A DNA stretch of 64,000 bases from Moorena producens 3L (lineage in GTDB: Bacteria; Cyanobacteriota; Cyanobacteriia; Cyanobacteriales; Coleofasciculaceae): positions 154,369 to 218,368 of the forward strand of contig NZ_GL890823.1 of NCBI RefSeq assembly GCF_000211815.1, given 5' to 3'. This document shows, one piece after another, positions 54,099 through 63,667 of the stretch (within the stretch, counting starts at the first letter, position 1; the number at the start of each line of letters is the position of its first letter). Below the pieces are notes generated by a model. It made no database searches. It was given only the letters and a program-made list of their open reading frames with translations, and had not been told where the DNA came from. The translations under genes were made by a program, and so were the position numbers.

Positions 54099-55049
54099 AT
54101 GAGAATACTAGTTACTGGTGGGGCTGGTTTTATCGGCTCCCATCTAATTGATCGTTTGATGGCAGAAGGTCATGAAGTTATTTGTCTGGATAACTTCTAC
54201 ACTGGTCACAAACGGAATATCCTGAAATGGCTGGCACACCCCTACTTTGAGTTGGTCCGCCACGACATCACTGAACCGATTCGGTTAGAAGTTGATCAAA
54301 TATACCACCTCGCTTGTCCAGCATCCCCAGTTCACTACCAATACAATCCCGTCAAGACTATCAAAACCAATGTCATGGGTACCCTATACATGTTAGGGTT
54401 AGCCAAACGGGTGAAGGCGAGATTATTATTAGCCTCCACGTCTGAGGTATATGGGGATCCGGATGTCCATCCCCAGTCAGAAGATTATCGGGGTAATGTC
54501 AATCCCATTGGGATTCGCAGTTGTTACGATGAAGGCAAGCGAGTGGCAGAAACCCTCGCATTTGACTACCATCGACAAAATGGTGTAGACATTCGTGTAG
54601 CCCGCATTTTTAACACCTACGGTCCTCGAATGCTGGAAAATGATGGGCGAGTCGTTAGCAATTTTGTGGTGCAAGCTCTGAAGGGGGAAGCCTTAACGGT
54701 TTATGGGGATGGTTCACAGACCCGAAGTTTCTGCTATGTCTCCGACTTAGTCGAAGGACTAATTCGACTTATGAATAATGACCATACCGGACCGATTAAT
54801 CTCGGGAATCCTGGAGAATACACTATATTAGAACTCGCTCAGGCGATTCAGAAAATGGTGAATCCTGATACAGAAATTATCTTTAAGCCTCTACCTCAGG
54901 ATGACCCCCGACGTCGGCAACCAGACATTAGTAAAGCTAAAACCTTACTAGGTTGGGAACCTACTATTACTTTGTCAGAAGGGTTAGATTTCACAGTGTC
55001 CGATTTCCGTAAGCGTTTAACTCCTCAAGAGGAAAACAATCAGATTTAA
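54099..55049 (+). CDS. UDP-glucuronate decarboxylase (UDP-xylose synthase)
   Basis: A 316-residue extended SDR enzyme. NAD-binding ILVTGGAGFIGSHLIDRL, the YxxxK catalytic pair in SCYDEGKRVAETLAFDY (Tyr and Lys), and the signature ARIFNTYGPRM. Decarboxylates UDP-glucuronate to UDP-xylose via a 4-keto intermediate. It sits 110 bp before UDP-glucose dehydrogenase, which makes its substrate, so the pair forms a UDP-sugar pathway. Confidence 0.92.
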   Translation: MRILVTGGAGFIGSHLIDRLMAEGHEVICLDNFYTGHKRNILKWLAHPYFELVRHDITEPIRLEVDQIYHLACPASPVHYQYNPVKTIKTNVMGTLYMLGLAKRVKARLLLASTSEVYGDPDVHPQSEDYRGNVNPIGIRSCYDEGKRVAETLAFDYHRQNGVDIRVARIFNTYGPRMLENDGRVVSNFVVQALKGEALTVYGDGSQTRSFCYVSDLVEGLIRLMNNDHTGPINLGNPGEYTILELAQAIQKMVNPDTEIIFKPLPQDDPRRRQPDISKAKTLLGWEPTITLSEGLDFTVSDFRKRLTPQEENNQI

Positions 55050-55160
55050 TTAAATCAATCAACCTCAGGTCAGGGTGCCAATACTATCTGTGGCTCCAAC
55101 CGTGAGACTTTCTTAACCTTTACTAACCATTGAAGTTTATATTAATTGAGGTATAGGTCC

Positions 55161-56552
55161 ATGCGCGTTTGTGTGATTGGTACAGGATATGTGGGCTTAG
55201 TAACTGGCGCTTGCTTAGCCCATATCGGTCATCAAGTAATCTGTGTAGACAACAACGAAGAAAAAGTTAAGCTGATGAAATCTGGACAGTCGCCCATCTA
55301 TGAACCAGGACTGTCGGAAATAATGCAGGAGTCAGCTAATGCAGGTAGACTTGAGTTTACCACAGATTTGGCGGCTGGGGTAGACCATGGGGAAATTTTA
55401 TTCATTGCAGTGGGAACTCCCCCCCTACCTACCGGAGAAAGTGACACTCGTTATGTGGAAGCTGTGGCCAGAGGGATTGGATCCCATCTCAAGGATGGTT
55501 ACAAAGTAATTGTCAACAAATCAACGGTACCCATTGGTTCTGGAGATTGGGTAAGGATGATTGTCCTAGATGGGGTAGCTGAACGCCAGAAATCTTTGGT
55601 AACTGCAGGAGGGCAAGCTGAAACTGAACCAGCAGAAGACATTACCGCGGATTTTGATGTGGTCAGTAATCCAGAGTTTCTCCGAGAAGGTTCAGCAGTT
55701 TACGATACCTTTAATCCAGACCGTATTGTCCTAGGAGGCAATAGCGAAAAAGCGATCGCAATGATGAAGGAACTGTATCAACCAATTGTCGAACGCCAGT
55801 TTGCTGAAGACAAATCCCTTCCCCCAGTTCCAGTGCTAGGTACAGATCTCAGCTCAGCTGAGATGATTAAATATGCGGCTAATGCCTTTTTGGCTACTAA
55901 AATTAGCTTTATTAATGAAATTGCCAATATTTGCGATCGCGTAGGTGCTGATGTTACCCAAGTTGCCCAAGGAATTGGTTTAGATTCCCGGATTGGCAAC
56001 AAGTTTTTACAAGCAGGAATTGGCTGGGGTGGTTCTTGCTTCCCCAAAGATGTCTTAGCACTACTCCATACCGCTGAAGATTACGGTTATGAAGCGGATT
56101 TGCTGACAGCCACTGTCAGTGTCAACAAACGCCAACGTCTACTTGCGGTTGAAAAACTCCAGAAAGAGCTGAAAATCCTCAAAGGTAAAACAGTGGGGCT
56201 GTTGGGTTTGACCTTTAAGCCCAATACTGATGATATGCGGGATGCTCCTGCTCTAAATCTGGTGGAGGAACTAAACCGACTCGGAGCCAAGGTCAAAGCC
56301 TATGACCCAATTATTTCCCAAACTGGGATGCGTCATGGTCTATCTAACGTGATTGTCGAAACGGATCCAGAACGGTTGGCTGATAGCTGTGATGCTTTAG
56401 TGTTAGTTACAGATTGGGATCAGTTCCAGAAGCTCGACTATGGTAAGATGGCCGAGCTGATGAATCATCCGGTGATCATTGATGGTCGCAACTGCCTAGA
56501 TCGGAACCAGCTAGAACGTGCTGGTTTCTCGTATTTGGGAATTGGTTGTTGA
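55161..56552 (+). CDS. UDP-glucose 6-dehydrogenase
   Basis: About 463 residues from ATG at 55161 (MRVCVIGTGYVGLVTGACLA). A TTG 15 bases upstream is less likely. Catalytic Cys lies in GWGGSCFPKDVLAL; the substrate loop NPEFLREGSAV and the C-terminal UDP-binding domain (ALVLVTDWDQF) are present. It oxidises UDP-glucose to UDP-glucuronate with two NAD. A strong hairpin terminator lies about 320 bp downstream. Confidence 0.95.
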   Translation: MRVCVIGTGYVGLVTGACLAHIGHQVICVDNNEEKVKLMKSGQSPIYEPGLSEIMQESANAGRLEFTTDLAAGVDHGEILFIAVGTPPLPTGESDTRYVEAVARGIGSHLKDGYKVIVNKSTVPIGSGDWVRMIVLDGVAERQKSLVTAGGQAETEPAEDITADFDVVSNPEFLREGSAVYDTFNPDRIVLGGNSEKAIAMMKELYQPIVERQFAEDKSLPPVPVLGTDLSSAEMIKYAANAFLATKISFINEIANICDRVGADVTQVAQGIGLDSRIGNKFLQAGIGWGGSCFPKDVLALLHTAEDYGYEADLLTATVSVNKRQRLLAVEKLQKELKILKGKTVGLLGLTFKPNTDDMRDAPALNLVEELNRLGAKVKAYDPIISQTGMRHGLSNVIVETDPERLADSCDALVLVTDWDQFQKLDYGKMAELMNHPVIIDGRNCLDRNQLERAGFSYLGIGC

Positions 56553-56754
56553 ACTATATCCCCTCCTCATAGAGCTAGGATTGATCGTCAACCTAAAGTT
56601 GTCAGAGCAGCTGATTAACTCTATCTGACAACTTTACCTTTAAAACTTCCCGACAAACCTCTGACTTGGGAAAATCAAGTTGTGTTGTTACTTCCTGCTC
56701 CAGGGATCAGGACTTTCCTGGAGCGCTTTGGTCACAAAATTAGCGGCATCTTTT

Positions 56755-56802
56755 AGGTCCGACCCGTGGCGAATTTAATAATTAGATGCGGAAAGCGCAC
56801 CT
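56755..56802. repeat. Dispersed palindrome family P, copy
   Basis: AGGTCCGACCCGTGGCGAAT ... GCGGAAAGCGCACCT, about 48 bp. Confidence 0.8.
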
Positions 56803-56871
56803 TTAGAATTTTTGTGATAGCAAGTTTACCTGACTTATATGTAAATTGCCATAAGTGAAATCCTGTACTAG

Positions 56872-56902
56872 AATAACTGAGGGGTTTGACCCCTCAGTTA
56901 TT
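56872..56902. terminator. Strong bidirectional terminator hairpin
   Basis: Stem AATAACTGAGGGG and CCCCTCAGTTATT with a five-base loop, followed by TTG. It ends the UDP-sugar gene transcript (plus strand), or one from the other side. Confidence 0.8.
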
Positions 56903-57500
56903 TTGTGAAGACTAGCTGAGTACCCAAACCCCATCCCCAAAGCTAAAAATCTTAGTTGTTGGGATTTGGCAACAACTTTGTGTTAAGACTAATGTTGGTG
57001 TTGATCAAGAACAAAAGCCCAGTCAGCACCCCGCACCCTTGGTGACGGGGCATAAAGCATCTAAATTTAGTTAACTAACCAGTAATCCCCATTAAAATTG
57101 GCTAGGTGTACGGCAAGTCTTAAAGTCCTACCCAAAAATCGGCACTACCACAAAAGGGCAGGTCAGGGAACTGATTTGGTTGTTAACTATTGGGGGGATT
57201 AGATATGTGGATGGTTTAATGGCTTCATGGATGCCAGCAACCATTGATTATCAGCAAACCTGATCAGTAACCCAAGCGTGATCTAGTTGGCGACAAATCG
57301 AGCTAAGCACTAAACTCTAGTAATGGTAATTTTGGTGATAGTTTTGGCTTAGATTCACTAACAGTCCAGGTAAATATGAGGTATATGAGCTAATATTGGT
57401 TCATTTTTCCACAAAAATGAGCCAAAATCCTCTAAAACTGGGTGCGTCCTAAATTTTTGACCATAACTGGTCAGGCAAGATCAATGAGAGTGGAGGTAGT
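56903..57500. other. Long leader region before the beta-barrel gene
   Basis: About 600 bp with no ORF. One GC-rich hairpin is visible (GCACCCCGC...GACGGGGC, about 57026-57052). The start of the next transcript must be here. No known riboswitch was recognised. Confidence 0.5.
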
Positions 57501-60500
57501 ATGAGTCGCCCAAAACCAAGCCCTTTCCTAGAGCGGCGACAGGGTTTACAGAAAGGATTGATTAGTCAAAAAACCCAGACAATCCAGCAAACAACTAGTC
57601 AATGTCTGAGATGGATAGTTAAGAATGTCCTTCTATGGATGCAACTGCTTAGTACTGGGTCATTCGCCGTAGTCTGGATGCTGTCCTTGAGTGCCATTGA
57701 ACCAGCTCAGGCAACTGCTATATCTAAACATACTAAGTTCTTAGAGCAGCTCCGGACAAATCAGAGCAATGATTCAGGTCAATCCGTTAGTGAGGAAAGT
57801 GAAAAAGCCCCCCAAACCAAAATTATAGCACTAGGAAAGCTTGGAAGTAAACAGGAGAAAATCCCTGAGCCAACTAAGACCCAAAAGTCTTCTGTCCCAA
57901 GGACCAACTCCACCAGAAAACTGGCTTCATCTGTGCTGCCGCACTCTAAATCCCAGACTGAACAACCAGCTAAACGGGCAGCTAAGCCTAAGTTAGGGTC
58001 ACGCCAGTCAAGGGCTACCCCTAAGGCTATCCCTCCACTGCTTAAAACCAAGGCGGCTCAGCCCAGTTCTGCCGCTACCAGGCCAGGGGATTTACCATTA
58101 TCTCGGTTGCAGCAGCAACAATTAGCCAAACGGGACTCTACAGCTAAAGCTGTTTCTGCACCGCTGAAAACCCAAAGCTCAGCTACCCCAAGAACTGCCT
58201 CCAAAAAAACCGTAGCTGCTCCAATCCAGGCGACAGCTAAGCCCCAGCCAGAGGAGATAGCCAAAGTTATTCCAGCACGGCCCAAAGGCAAAAAGTCTGC
58301 TGTACAAAGCAGTAACGGTAGAGAAAACAGCACTACCCTAGCCCAGCCGAGACGTAACCGCCAGCAAGGACAATCAACTAAACCCAAGTTCAGGTCACCC
58401 TATGCCAGGTCTAGAGCTAGGGCAGTCCCAGCCTTCGGAAAAGCCCAAGCCTTGGCTTCTCCAAACACCACCACTAGCAAAAAGGTGGGTTCGAGAATCC
58501 CTGAGTTATCTCAACAGCCTCAAAAACCAGGGAAACTGGATCTAAAACCAGGACACAGGGATGGGTTAGCCAAGTCATCTGTGCCCAATAAAACTAAAGT
58601 CTCTTATCGACCTAACCATGAGGTTACCTCGAAACTAGGCTCACCAGCCCCAGAGTCGTCGGAACTAAAACAGAGCAAACCAGCTAACTCTAAGCTAGTC
58701 ACCCAGAAGAAATCTGCTAACACTAAAGCTGACACTAAAGCTGACACTAAAATAGACAAGTTAGCGTTAACGCCATCACCTCAAAAGCCTCTAGTGTCAT
58801 CATCGACCCTAAACCTAGAGCAAATAGACTTAAAGTTCACGGAGTTCAAGCTCAGCCAACTGTTGCCCTATGGCAGCAGTTCGAGTGTGGATTTGGAAGG
58901 AGTAGTTCCAGCTAAGTGGAGCAACTGCCAAACAAACACAGCCTGTAATCAGCTGCTGCCATCCCTAATTCCGAAGTTAGTTCCAAATAGTGCCAACTCT
59001 AGCTCCAACCAGCAGACAACCTCCCAAGCAAAAACGGCACCTTTGCCAGTACCAACAGGGCCAATTCCCTCCAATGCTGGTAAACTTCCCAAAAAATTCA
59101 AGCAACTGCCTCCTTCCCCACCAACCCTGCCGGAACAGCTAGGGCAAGGAACGGCGACACCCCTATTTCTGAATAACTACCAAAACCAATCGGTAGGACA
59201 ACTGCCTGTATTCCCACAAACCAAGACACCAGCGCCATTGCCAGCACTTCCTAACTCGATGCCGTTGGGAAGCAATACTCCTAACCCGAATTGGGGCTAT
59301 TTCCCTTACGTGCCACAAACGGTACTATTGATGCCGATGATGCCAGGAGTAACTGGGTCGATGCCGTTGGGTACGAGTAATGGTAATCCTGGTCAATTGC
59401 CCTACGTACCACAAACTTTACTATTGATGCCAACGGCAGGGTTCGGCATGTCTACCCCCCAGGGAATAAATAGTTATAGCCCTAGCTATAACCCTAGCTA
59501 TAACCCTAGCTATAACCCTAGCTATAACCCTAGCTATAACCCTGGGTTAGGTCAGCTACCTTATTTGAGAACTACACCGGCTCCCCTGCCAGCCCCAGTC
59601 AATCCCATTCCGATGGGGGGTACTACCTATAACCCTGGCTTCGGTCAGTTGCCCTACCCGAGACCCATGCCCGCTCCTCTGCCAGCCCCAGTAAATCCCA
59701 TGCCCATGAGGGGTAGTCCTTACAATTCGGGTTTAGGTCAGCTGCCCTATCTGAGAAGTTCCCCAGCCCCCCGGCCAGTAGTCCCGATTAATCCCATTCC
59801 CATGGGGGGCACTAGTTATGGCTTGGGCTTAGGTCAGCTACCTTACTTAAATACCATTCCAGGGCAGGTACCAGGGCAAATCATGGCAGTACCAGTGGTG
59901 CCAAATCCCAACATCCCTGGCTTGAGCCAGTCTCCTTTCCCAACTACCCCCCCAGGTCAGGTACCAGGGCAAGTCATGCCCATCCCAGTGGTGCCAAATC
60001 CCAACACCCCTGGCTTTGGCCAGTCTCCTTTTCCAGCCACACCCCAACCACCGCTACCAGGGCAAGTCACTCCGATCCCAGTGGTGCCAAATCCCAACAC
60101 CCCTGGCTTTGGTCAAGTACCCTTCTTCCAACCAGCACTACAACCCTGGCCACCGGCTCCCAACTCAAACCTAAATCGTCCAACTTCTCCGCCAGGCAAT
60201 TCAACCGCCCAATCCACCGGTCGCCCGTTGCTGCCTAGCACCGCTCTAACCCCAGCATCCTTGCGTTTCCAGGGCAGCTTCGTGACTCAAGGGGAAAATT
60301 CAGTAGCCAGAGCTCGCTTGGACGGAAACTATGTGCTAACGCCCCAATTCCTGTTTGGAGCTACCCTAGATCTGACTAGCGAAAATGACCAATTGGTAGA
60401 CTCACCTAACGAAGGGGCAACTATCAATCAGTTGTTCTTTACGGCTGCTCCTGCTAGCACCTTACCCACTCTGCGGTTTTCCGTCGGTCAGTTGGATTTA

Positions 60501-61238
60501 ACGTCCTACTTTGATCGGAATAGTTTTGCCAAGGATGGGGTAAGCCATTTCTTTAATCCAGTTTTTCAAACTAATCCAGCCTTGAGTGCTACTGCGATCG
60601 CATCTCGTCCAGGTTTATTGGTTAACTGGGCAGTGACAGACAATATAGAAGGCAAAGTTGCTCTGTTTTCATCAGCTGAGAGTCTGGAGCGATTTGACCT
60701 CAATGGCTTGGCAGGAGAAATTGGTCTGCGCTACGATAATGTGATCGTGCGAGGAACCTATGCCTCAGGCAGGGATGGTGGTGCCAATAGTGGCTTCCGG
60801 GAAATTTTCTCCATCGAACGGGGAAGGGATGACTTTGGCATCAACAAGAATGATGATGAAGAAGCATTTGGTGTCAATGGCGAAGTGTTTATTCCTGAAC
60901 TGAATATGGGCATATTTGGTCGCTATGGGATTTACCGCAACCGGGATTTGGATGAAGAGGGAAACACCTACAGTTTCGGAATCACCTTCTTGGATTTATT
61001 TTCTAAGAATGACCGGGTAGGGTTAGCCTATGGTCGGGATCTGTCCAATGAGGAATTGCGCCAGGAAAATGGGGATGATGTACCAGATGTGTTAGAGCTA
61101 TACTACGATTTCCAATTTTTACCGAATGTGCGGCTTGGTTTTAGCCTTCAGCAACGCAATAGTTTCAAGGAAACGTTTGCCGGATTTCGATTGAAAACCG
61201 ATTTTGATGTAACTCCTAGAGGTAGGTTTACTCCATGA
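57501..61238 (+). CDS. Pro/Lys-rich outer-membrane beta-barrel-like protein
   Basis: A 1245-residue protein. A hydrophobic stretch near residues 35-75 (IVKNVLLWMQLLSTGSFAVVWMLSLSAIEPAQA) acts as signal or anchor. Residues about 85-440 are Lys/Ser/Pro-rich and disordered. Residues about 500-900 are Pro/Gly/Asn-rich with tandem YNPS and repeated GQLPY-type blocks. The last 320 residues (LRFQGSFVTQGENSVARARL... to ...GFRLKTDFDV) are beta-rich with alternating hydrophobic positions and resemble a porin-like or polysaccharide-export barrel. Together with the TPR gene it may form an export pore across the outer membrane. No homologue is recognised with certainty. AGGTAGT precedes the ATG. Confidence 0.75.
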   Translation: MSRPKPSPFLERRQGLQKGLISQKTQTIQQTTSQCLRWIVKNVLLWMQLLSTGSFAVVWMLSLSAIEPAQATAISKHTKFLEQLRTNQSNDSGQSVSEESEKAPQTKIIALGKLGSKQEKIPEPTKTQKSSVPRTNSTRKLASSVLPHSKSQTEQPAKRAAKPKLGSRQSRATPKAIPPLLKTKAAQPSSAATRPGDLPLSRLQQQQLAKRDSTAKAVSAPLKTQSSATPRTASKKTVAAPIQATAKPQPEEIAKVIPARPKGKKSAVQSSNGRENSTTLAQPRRNRQQGQSTKPKFRSPYARSRARAVPAFGKAQALASPNTTTSKKVGSRIPELSQQPQKPGKLDLKPGHRDGLAKSSVPNKTKVSYRPNHEVTSKLGSPAPESSELKQSKPANSKLVTQKKSANTKADTKADTKIDKLALTPSPQKPLVSSSTLNLEQIDLKFTEFKLSQLLPYGSSSSVDLEGVVPAKWSNCQTNTACNQLLPSLIPKLVPNSANSSSNQQTTSQAKTAPLPVPTGPIPSNAGKLPKKFKQLPPSPPTLPEQLGQGTATPLFLNNYQNQSVGQLPVFPQTKTPAPLPALPNSMPLGSNTPNPNWGYFPYVPQTVLLMPMMPGVTGSMPLGTSNGNPGQLPYVPQTLLLMPTAGFGMSTPQGINSYSPSYNPSYNPSYNPSYNPSYNPGLGQLPYLRTTPAPLPAPVNPIPMGGTTYNPGFGQLPYPRPMPAPLPAPVNPMPMRGSPYNSGLGQLPYLRSSPAPRPVVPINPIPMGGTSYGLGLGQLPYLNTIPGQVPGQIMAVPVVPNPNIPGLSQSPFPTTPPGQVPGQVMPIPVVPNPNTPGFGQSPFPATPQPPLPGQVTPIPVVPNPNTPGFGQVPFFQPALQPWPPAPNSNLNRPTSPPGNSTAQSTGRPLLPSTALTPASLRFQGSFVTQGENSVARARLDGNYVLTPQFLFGATLDLTSENDQLVDSPNEGATINQLFFTAAPASTLPTLRFSVGQLDLTSYFDRNSFAKDGVSHFFNPVFQTNPALSATAIASRPGLLVNWAVTDNIEGKVALFSSAESLERFDLNGLAGEIGLRYDNVIVRGTYASGRDGGANSGFREIFSIERGRDDFGINKNDDEEAFGVNGEVFIPELNMGIFGRYGIYRNRDLDEEGNTYSFGITFLDLFSKNDRVGLAYGRDLSNEELRQENGDDVPDVLELYYDFQFLPNVRLGFSLQQRNSFKETFAGFRLKTDFDVTPRGRFTP
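59473..59545 (+). repeat. In-gene 12-bp tandem repeat (YNPS)
   Basis: Six units of AGCTATAACCCT (the first AGCCCT variant) encode SYNPSYNPS. Longer blocks of about 120 bp encoding GQLPYxR...PAPLPAPVNP repeat at 59546-59830, and another set (PNTPGFGQSPF) at 59860-60125. Confidence 0.9.
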
Positions 61239-63667
61239 TTCTAGAGGAAGGCAAAAGGAACAAGGGAAAAGGCTTACCCCCCATAAAGAGCGGAGAATCC
61301 TCAGGTCAGAGGCAAAAGGCAAAGGGACTGGATTCACATTGCCATCAGTGTCGCCGTGTGGTAAAGTTTTTTCCCATTTACCTCTTACCCTTGACCGTTT
61401 ACCTCTTACCATTGACTGTTTACCTTTTTCCTCTTGCCTTTTGCCTTGAGGCAGCTCAAGCCCAAACTATTCCGGTGCCGATTATCAGAGCCTTTAATCT
61501 GCTCAGGGAAGGACGAGTGGAAGAGGCAATTAAAGAGTTTGAGCAAGCTGTCCAGCGTTATCCCCAATCCATTGATGCGAAGATTGGCCTAGCCATCGCC
61601 TACCGCCGACAGGGATTGATTGACCAAGCTTGGGATGCCTATCAACAGGTGCTCGCTCAAGACCCCACCAATGAGTTAGCCCTAAGTGCAGTAGGTCTGC
61701 TAGGGACATATAAACAAGAATGGCAGACTCAGGGAATTGAAGCCCTTACGGTCTTGCTCGATATCAATCCCAATGATACAGAAGCTCGTGGCAGGCGAGC
61801 TCTGCTGTATGGTTATCAGCAGCGATTTGGTGAGGCGATCGCAGACTATGAAATTGTGCTGCAAACTGACCCTAGTCCAGATGTGCTAATAGGGGCAGCA
61901 GAAGTTTACACCTACAACGGTAACCCTCAAAGGGGTCTGGAACTCTTTAACCAATACCTCGCTACGGGGAATGTGATTAGTGGCTATGCTGTCCTGGCTT
62001 ATGCCCAATCCTTAAGGCAAACCGGCAATGCGGCTCAGGCGGTGCAGGTTCTGGAAAACGAGTTAGTGGGGTTCGCCCTCATCGATCAACTCGACGACCT
62101 AGGCATCCAAACCAGAGCCGCCCTCTCCCAAGCCTATGCCGAAAATGGACAGATCTCTGAAGCATTGGCCGTATTAGAGCCTTTACAAGGTATCCCCCAA
62201 GCCACATTGCCCTTAGCGCGATCGCTAAATGAAATTCGCAATAAAAATCAAGATCCAGCCCTGGAACCCCAAGTCTCTATGCTCTACCGCCAGGCACTGG
62301 CAGAGAATCCTAATGACCCTAACTTAATTCGGGAGATAGCTGATGTGTTCACAGGCATACCCAGCGAACGGGCAACCGCATTGCAGCTTTACCAACAACA
62401 GCTTGCCTTCGAGCCTGATAACCGTAGTCTGATGATTAAGATCGTGGGTCTGGAAAGTCAGACCGGGTTAATTTCTCAAGCTCAATTGAGCAACCGTCTA
62501 GCGACCATACTGATTCCCCTACCTACTGAACCCAGCGAATTGCAAGCGGTGGCAGACGCCTTGATCCCGATCGAGCCGCCGGGGCCAGAATTTCTATCTA
62601 TTTACCAAAATATCCTGGCATCTGGGGTTAACGCGCCCTTTTTGTACTTTCGGATCGCTCAACTTTACATTGAAGCCAATGACTTGATCTCAGCTAGAAA
62701 TGCGTTGGCTACATATACCGCCACACCCCAGGGAGCTAACGATCTGGTAGTACAGTTGCTAGCGGCAGATATTGAACGTCTTGAGGGTAACTGGATTGCT
62801 AGCCGCCAGCGTTACCAAGCCTTGATTGCCAGCAACCCACAACGGGATATTCTCAATGGAGCATTGCAAGGATTGTCATCTATACTTCTGCTACAGGATA
62901 GACCAGGGGAAGCTGTGGCAGTTTATGACCAACTAGTGGCGCTCAATCCTAGTGATGTTAACCTACAGCTAGCACGAGCTACAATTGCCTATCAAGCGAA
63001 TCTGATTCCAGAATCCCAAGCTGAGGCATTTGTCTACTATTGGTTGCAGACACAACCCAATGTGCTTCCGCCCCAAGAACTCTTTGCTCTAGTCGGTGCT
63101 CTACCTGCCAATCCCACACGGGAACCCCTATACATTTCGCTGCTGCAATCTGAACCAGACAACATACCAGTAAACCGCCGTTTAATTCAGGTTATTGCTC
63201 AGCGTAGTCCAGAATTAGCTAGAGCTCAGGTGATTGAATTAGTCAATCGGGCTCCCTACTCCGTTCAGACATACTTGTTGCAGGGGCGATTGGCAGAAGC
63301 GATTGATCAGTTAGACATAGCAGAACGCGCCTATCAGGTGATTTTGACCGCAGAACCCAGTAACACTGAGATTATTGCTGCTTTAGGTGGTGTTCGTTTC
63401 CAACAACGACGCTTTGACTCCGCCAAGCAACTCTATTATAGGGGTCTTGCGATCAAACCCCTGGATTTCGGGGTACGTCGTGCCTTAGTTGGACTAAATC
63501 AGACAGAAGATTTTAAAGTCAAAGCCCTAGAACAGTTGGAACAGCTACGACTGGAGGAATTCAGTCGAGGGTCTAGTACTGCTACCCTGTCCCGTCAGAG
63601 ACAGCAAATCCAAGAAGGATTTCTGTTCCGCAGGGGTTTCCAACCGCCTTGGGAACGTTTTGATTAA
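61235..63667 (+). CDS. Secreted TPR protein, probable polysaccharide-export scaffold
   Basis: An 810-residue protein starting in an ATGA overlap with the barrel gene. The first 60 residues are hydrophilic and partly encoded by heptamer-like repeats, then FFPIYLLPLTVYLLPLTVYLFPLAFCLEAAQAQ, a signal-type hydrophobic core with an AxA cleavage site; residues 85-800 are TPRs (FNLLREGRVEEAIKEFEQAVQRYPQSIDAKIGLA...). It recalls the periplasmic TPR part of BcsC/AlgK-type exporters, here split from the barrel. An internal ATG or GTG start for the mature frame is possible. Partner and role are inferred from coupling with the barrel gene and the UDP-sugar genes nearby. Confidence 0.8.
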   Translation: MILEEGKRNKGKGLPPIKSGESSGQRQKAKGLDSHCHQCRRVVKFFPIYLLPLTVYLLPLTVYLFPLAFCLEAAQAQTIPVPIIRAFNLLREGRVEEAIKEFEQAVQRYPQSIDAKIGLAIAYRRQGLIDQAWDAYQQVLAQDPTNELALSAVGLLGTYKQEWQTQGIEALTVLLDINPNDTEARGRRALLYGYQQRFGEAIADYEIVLQTDPSPDVLIGAAEVYTYNGNPQRGLELFNQYLATGNVISGYAVLAYAQSLRQTGNAAQAVQVLENELVGFALIDQLDDLGIQTRAALSQAYAENGQISEALAVLEPLQGIPQATLPLARSLNEIRNKNQDPALEPQVSMLYRQALAENPNDPNLIREIADVFTGIPSERATALQLYQQQLAFEPDNRSLMIKIVGLESQTGLISQAQLSNRLATILIPLPTEPSELQAVADALIPIEPPGPEFLSIYQNILASGVNAPFLYFRIAQLYIEANDLISARNALATYTATPQGANDLVVQLLAADIERLEGNWIASRQRYQALIASNPQRDILNGALQGLSSILLLQDRPGEAVAVYDQLVALNPSDVNLQLARATIAYQANLIPESQAEAFVYYWLQTQPNVLPPQELFALVGALPANPTREPLYISLLQSEPDNIPVNRRLIQVIAQRSPELARAQVIELVNRAPYSVQTYLLQGRLAEAIDQLDIAERAYQVILTAEPSNTEIIAALGGVRFQQRRFDSAKQLYYRGLAIKPLDFGVRRALVGLNQTEDFKVKALEQLEQLRLEEFSRGSSTATLSRQRQQIQEGFLFRRGFQPPWERFD

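Noticed and set aside
57000..57060. Known riboswitch in the leader of the barrel gene
   Set aside because: A hairpin is visible but no conserved riboswitch core could be recognised by eye.
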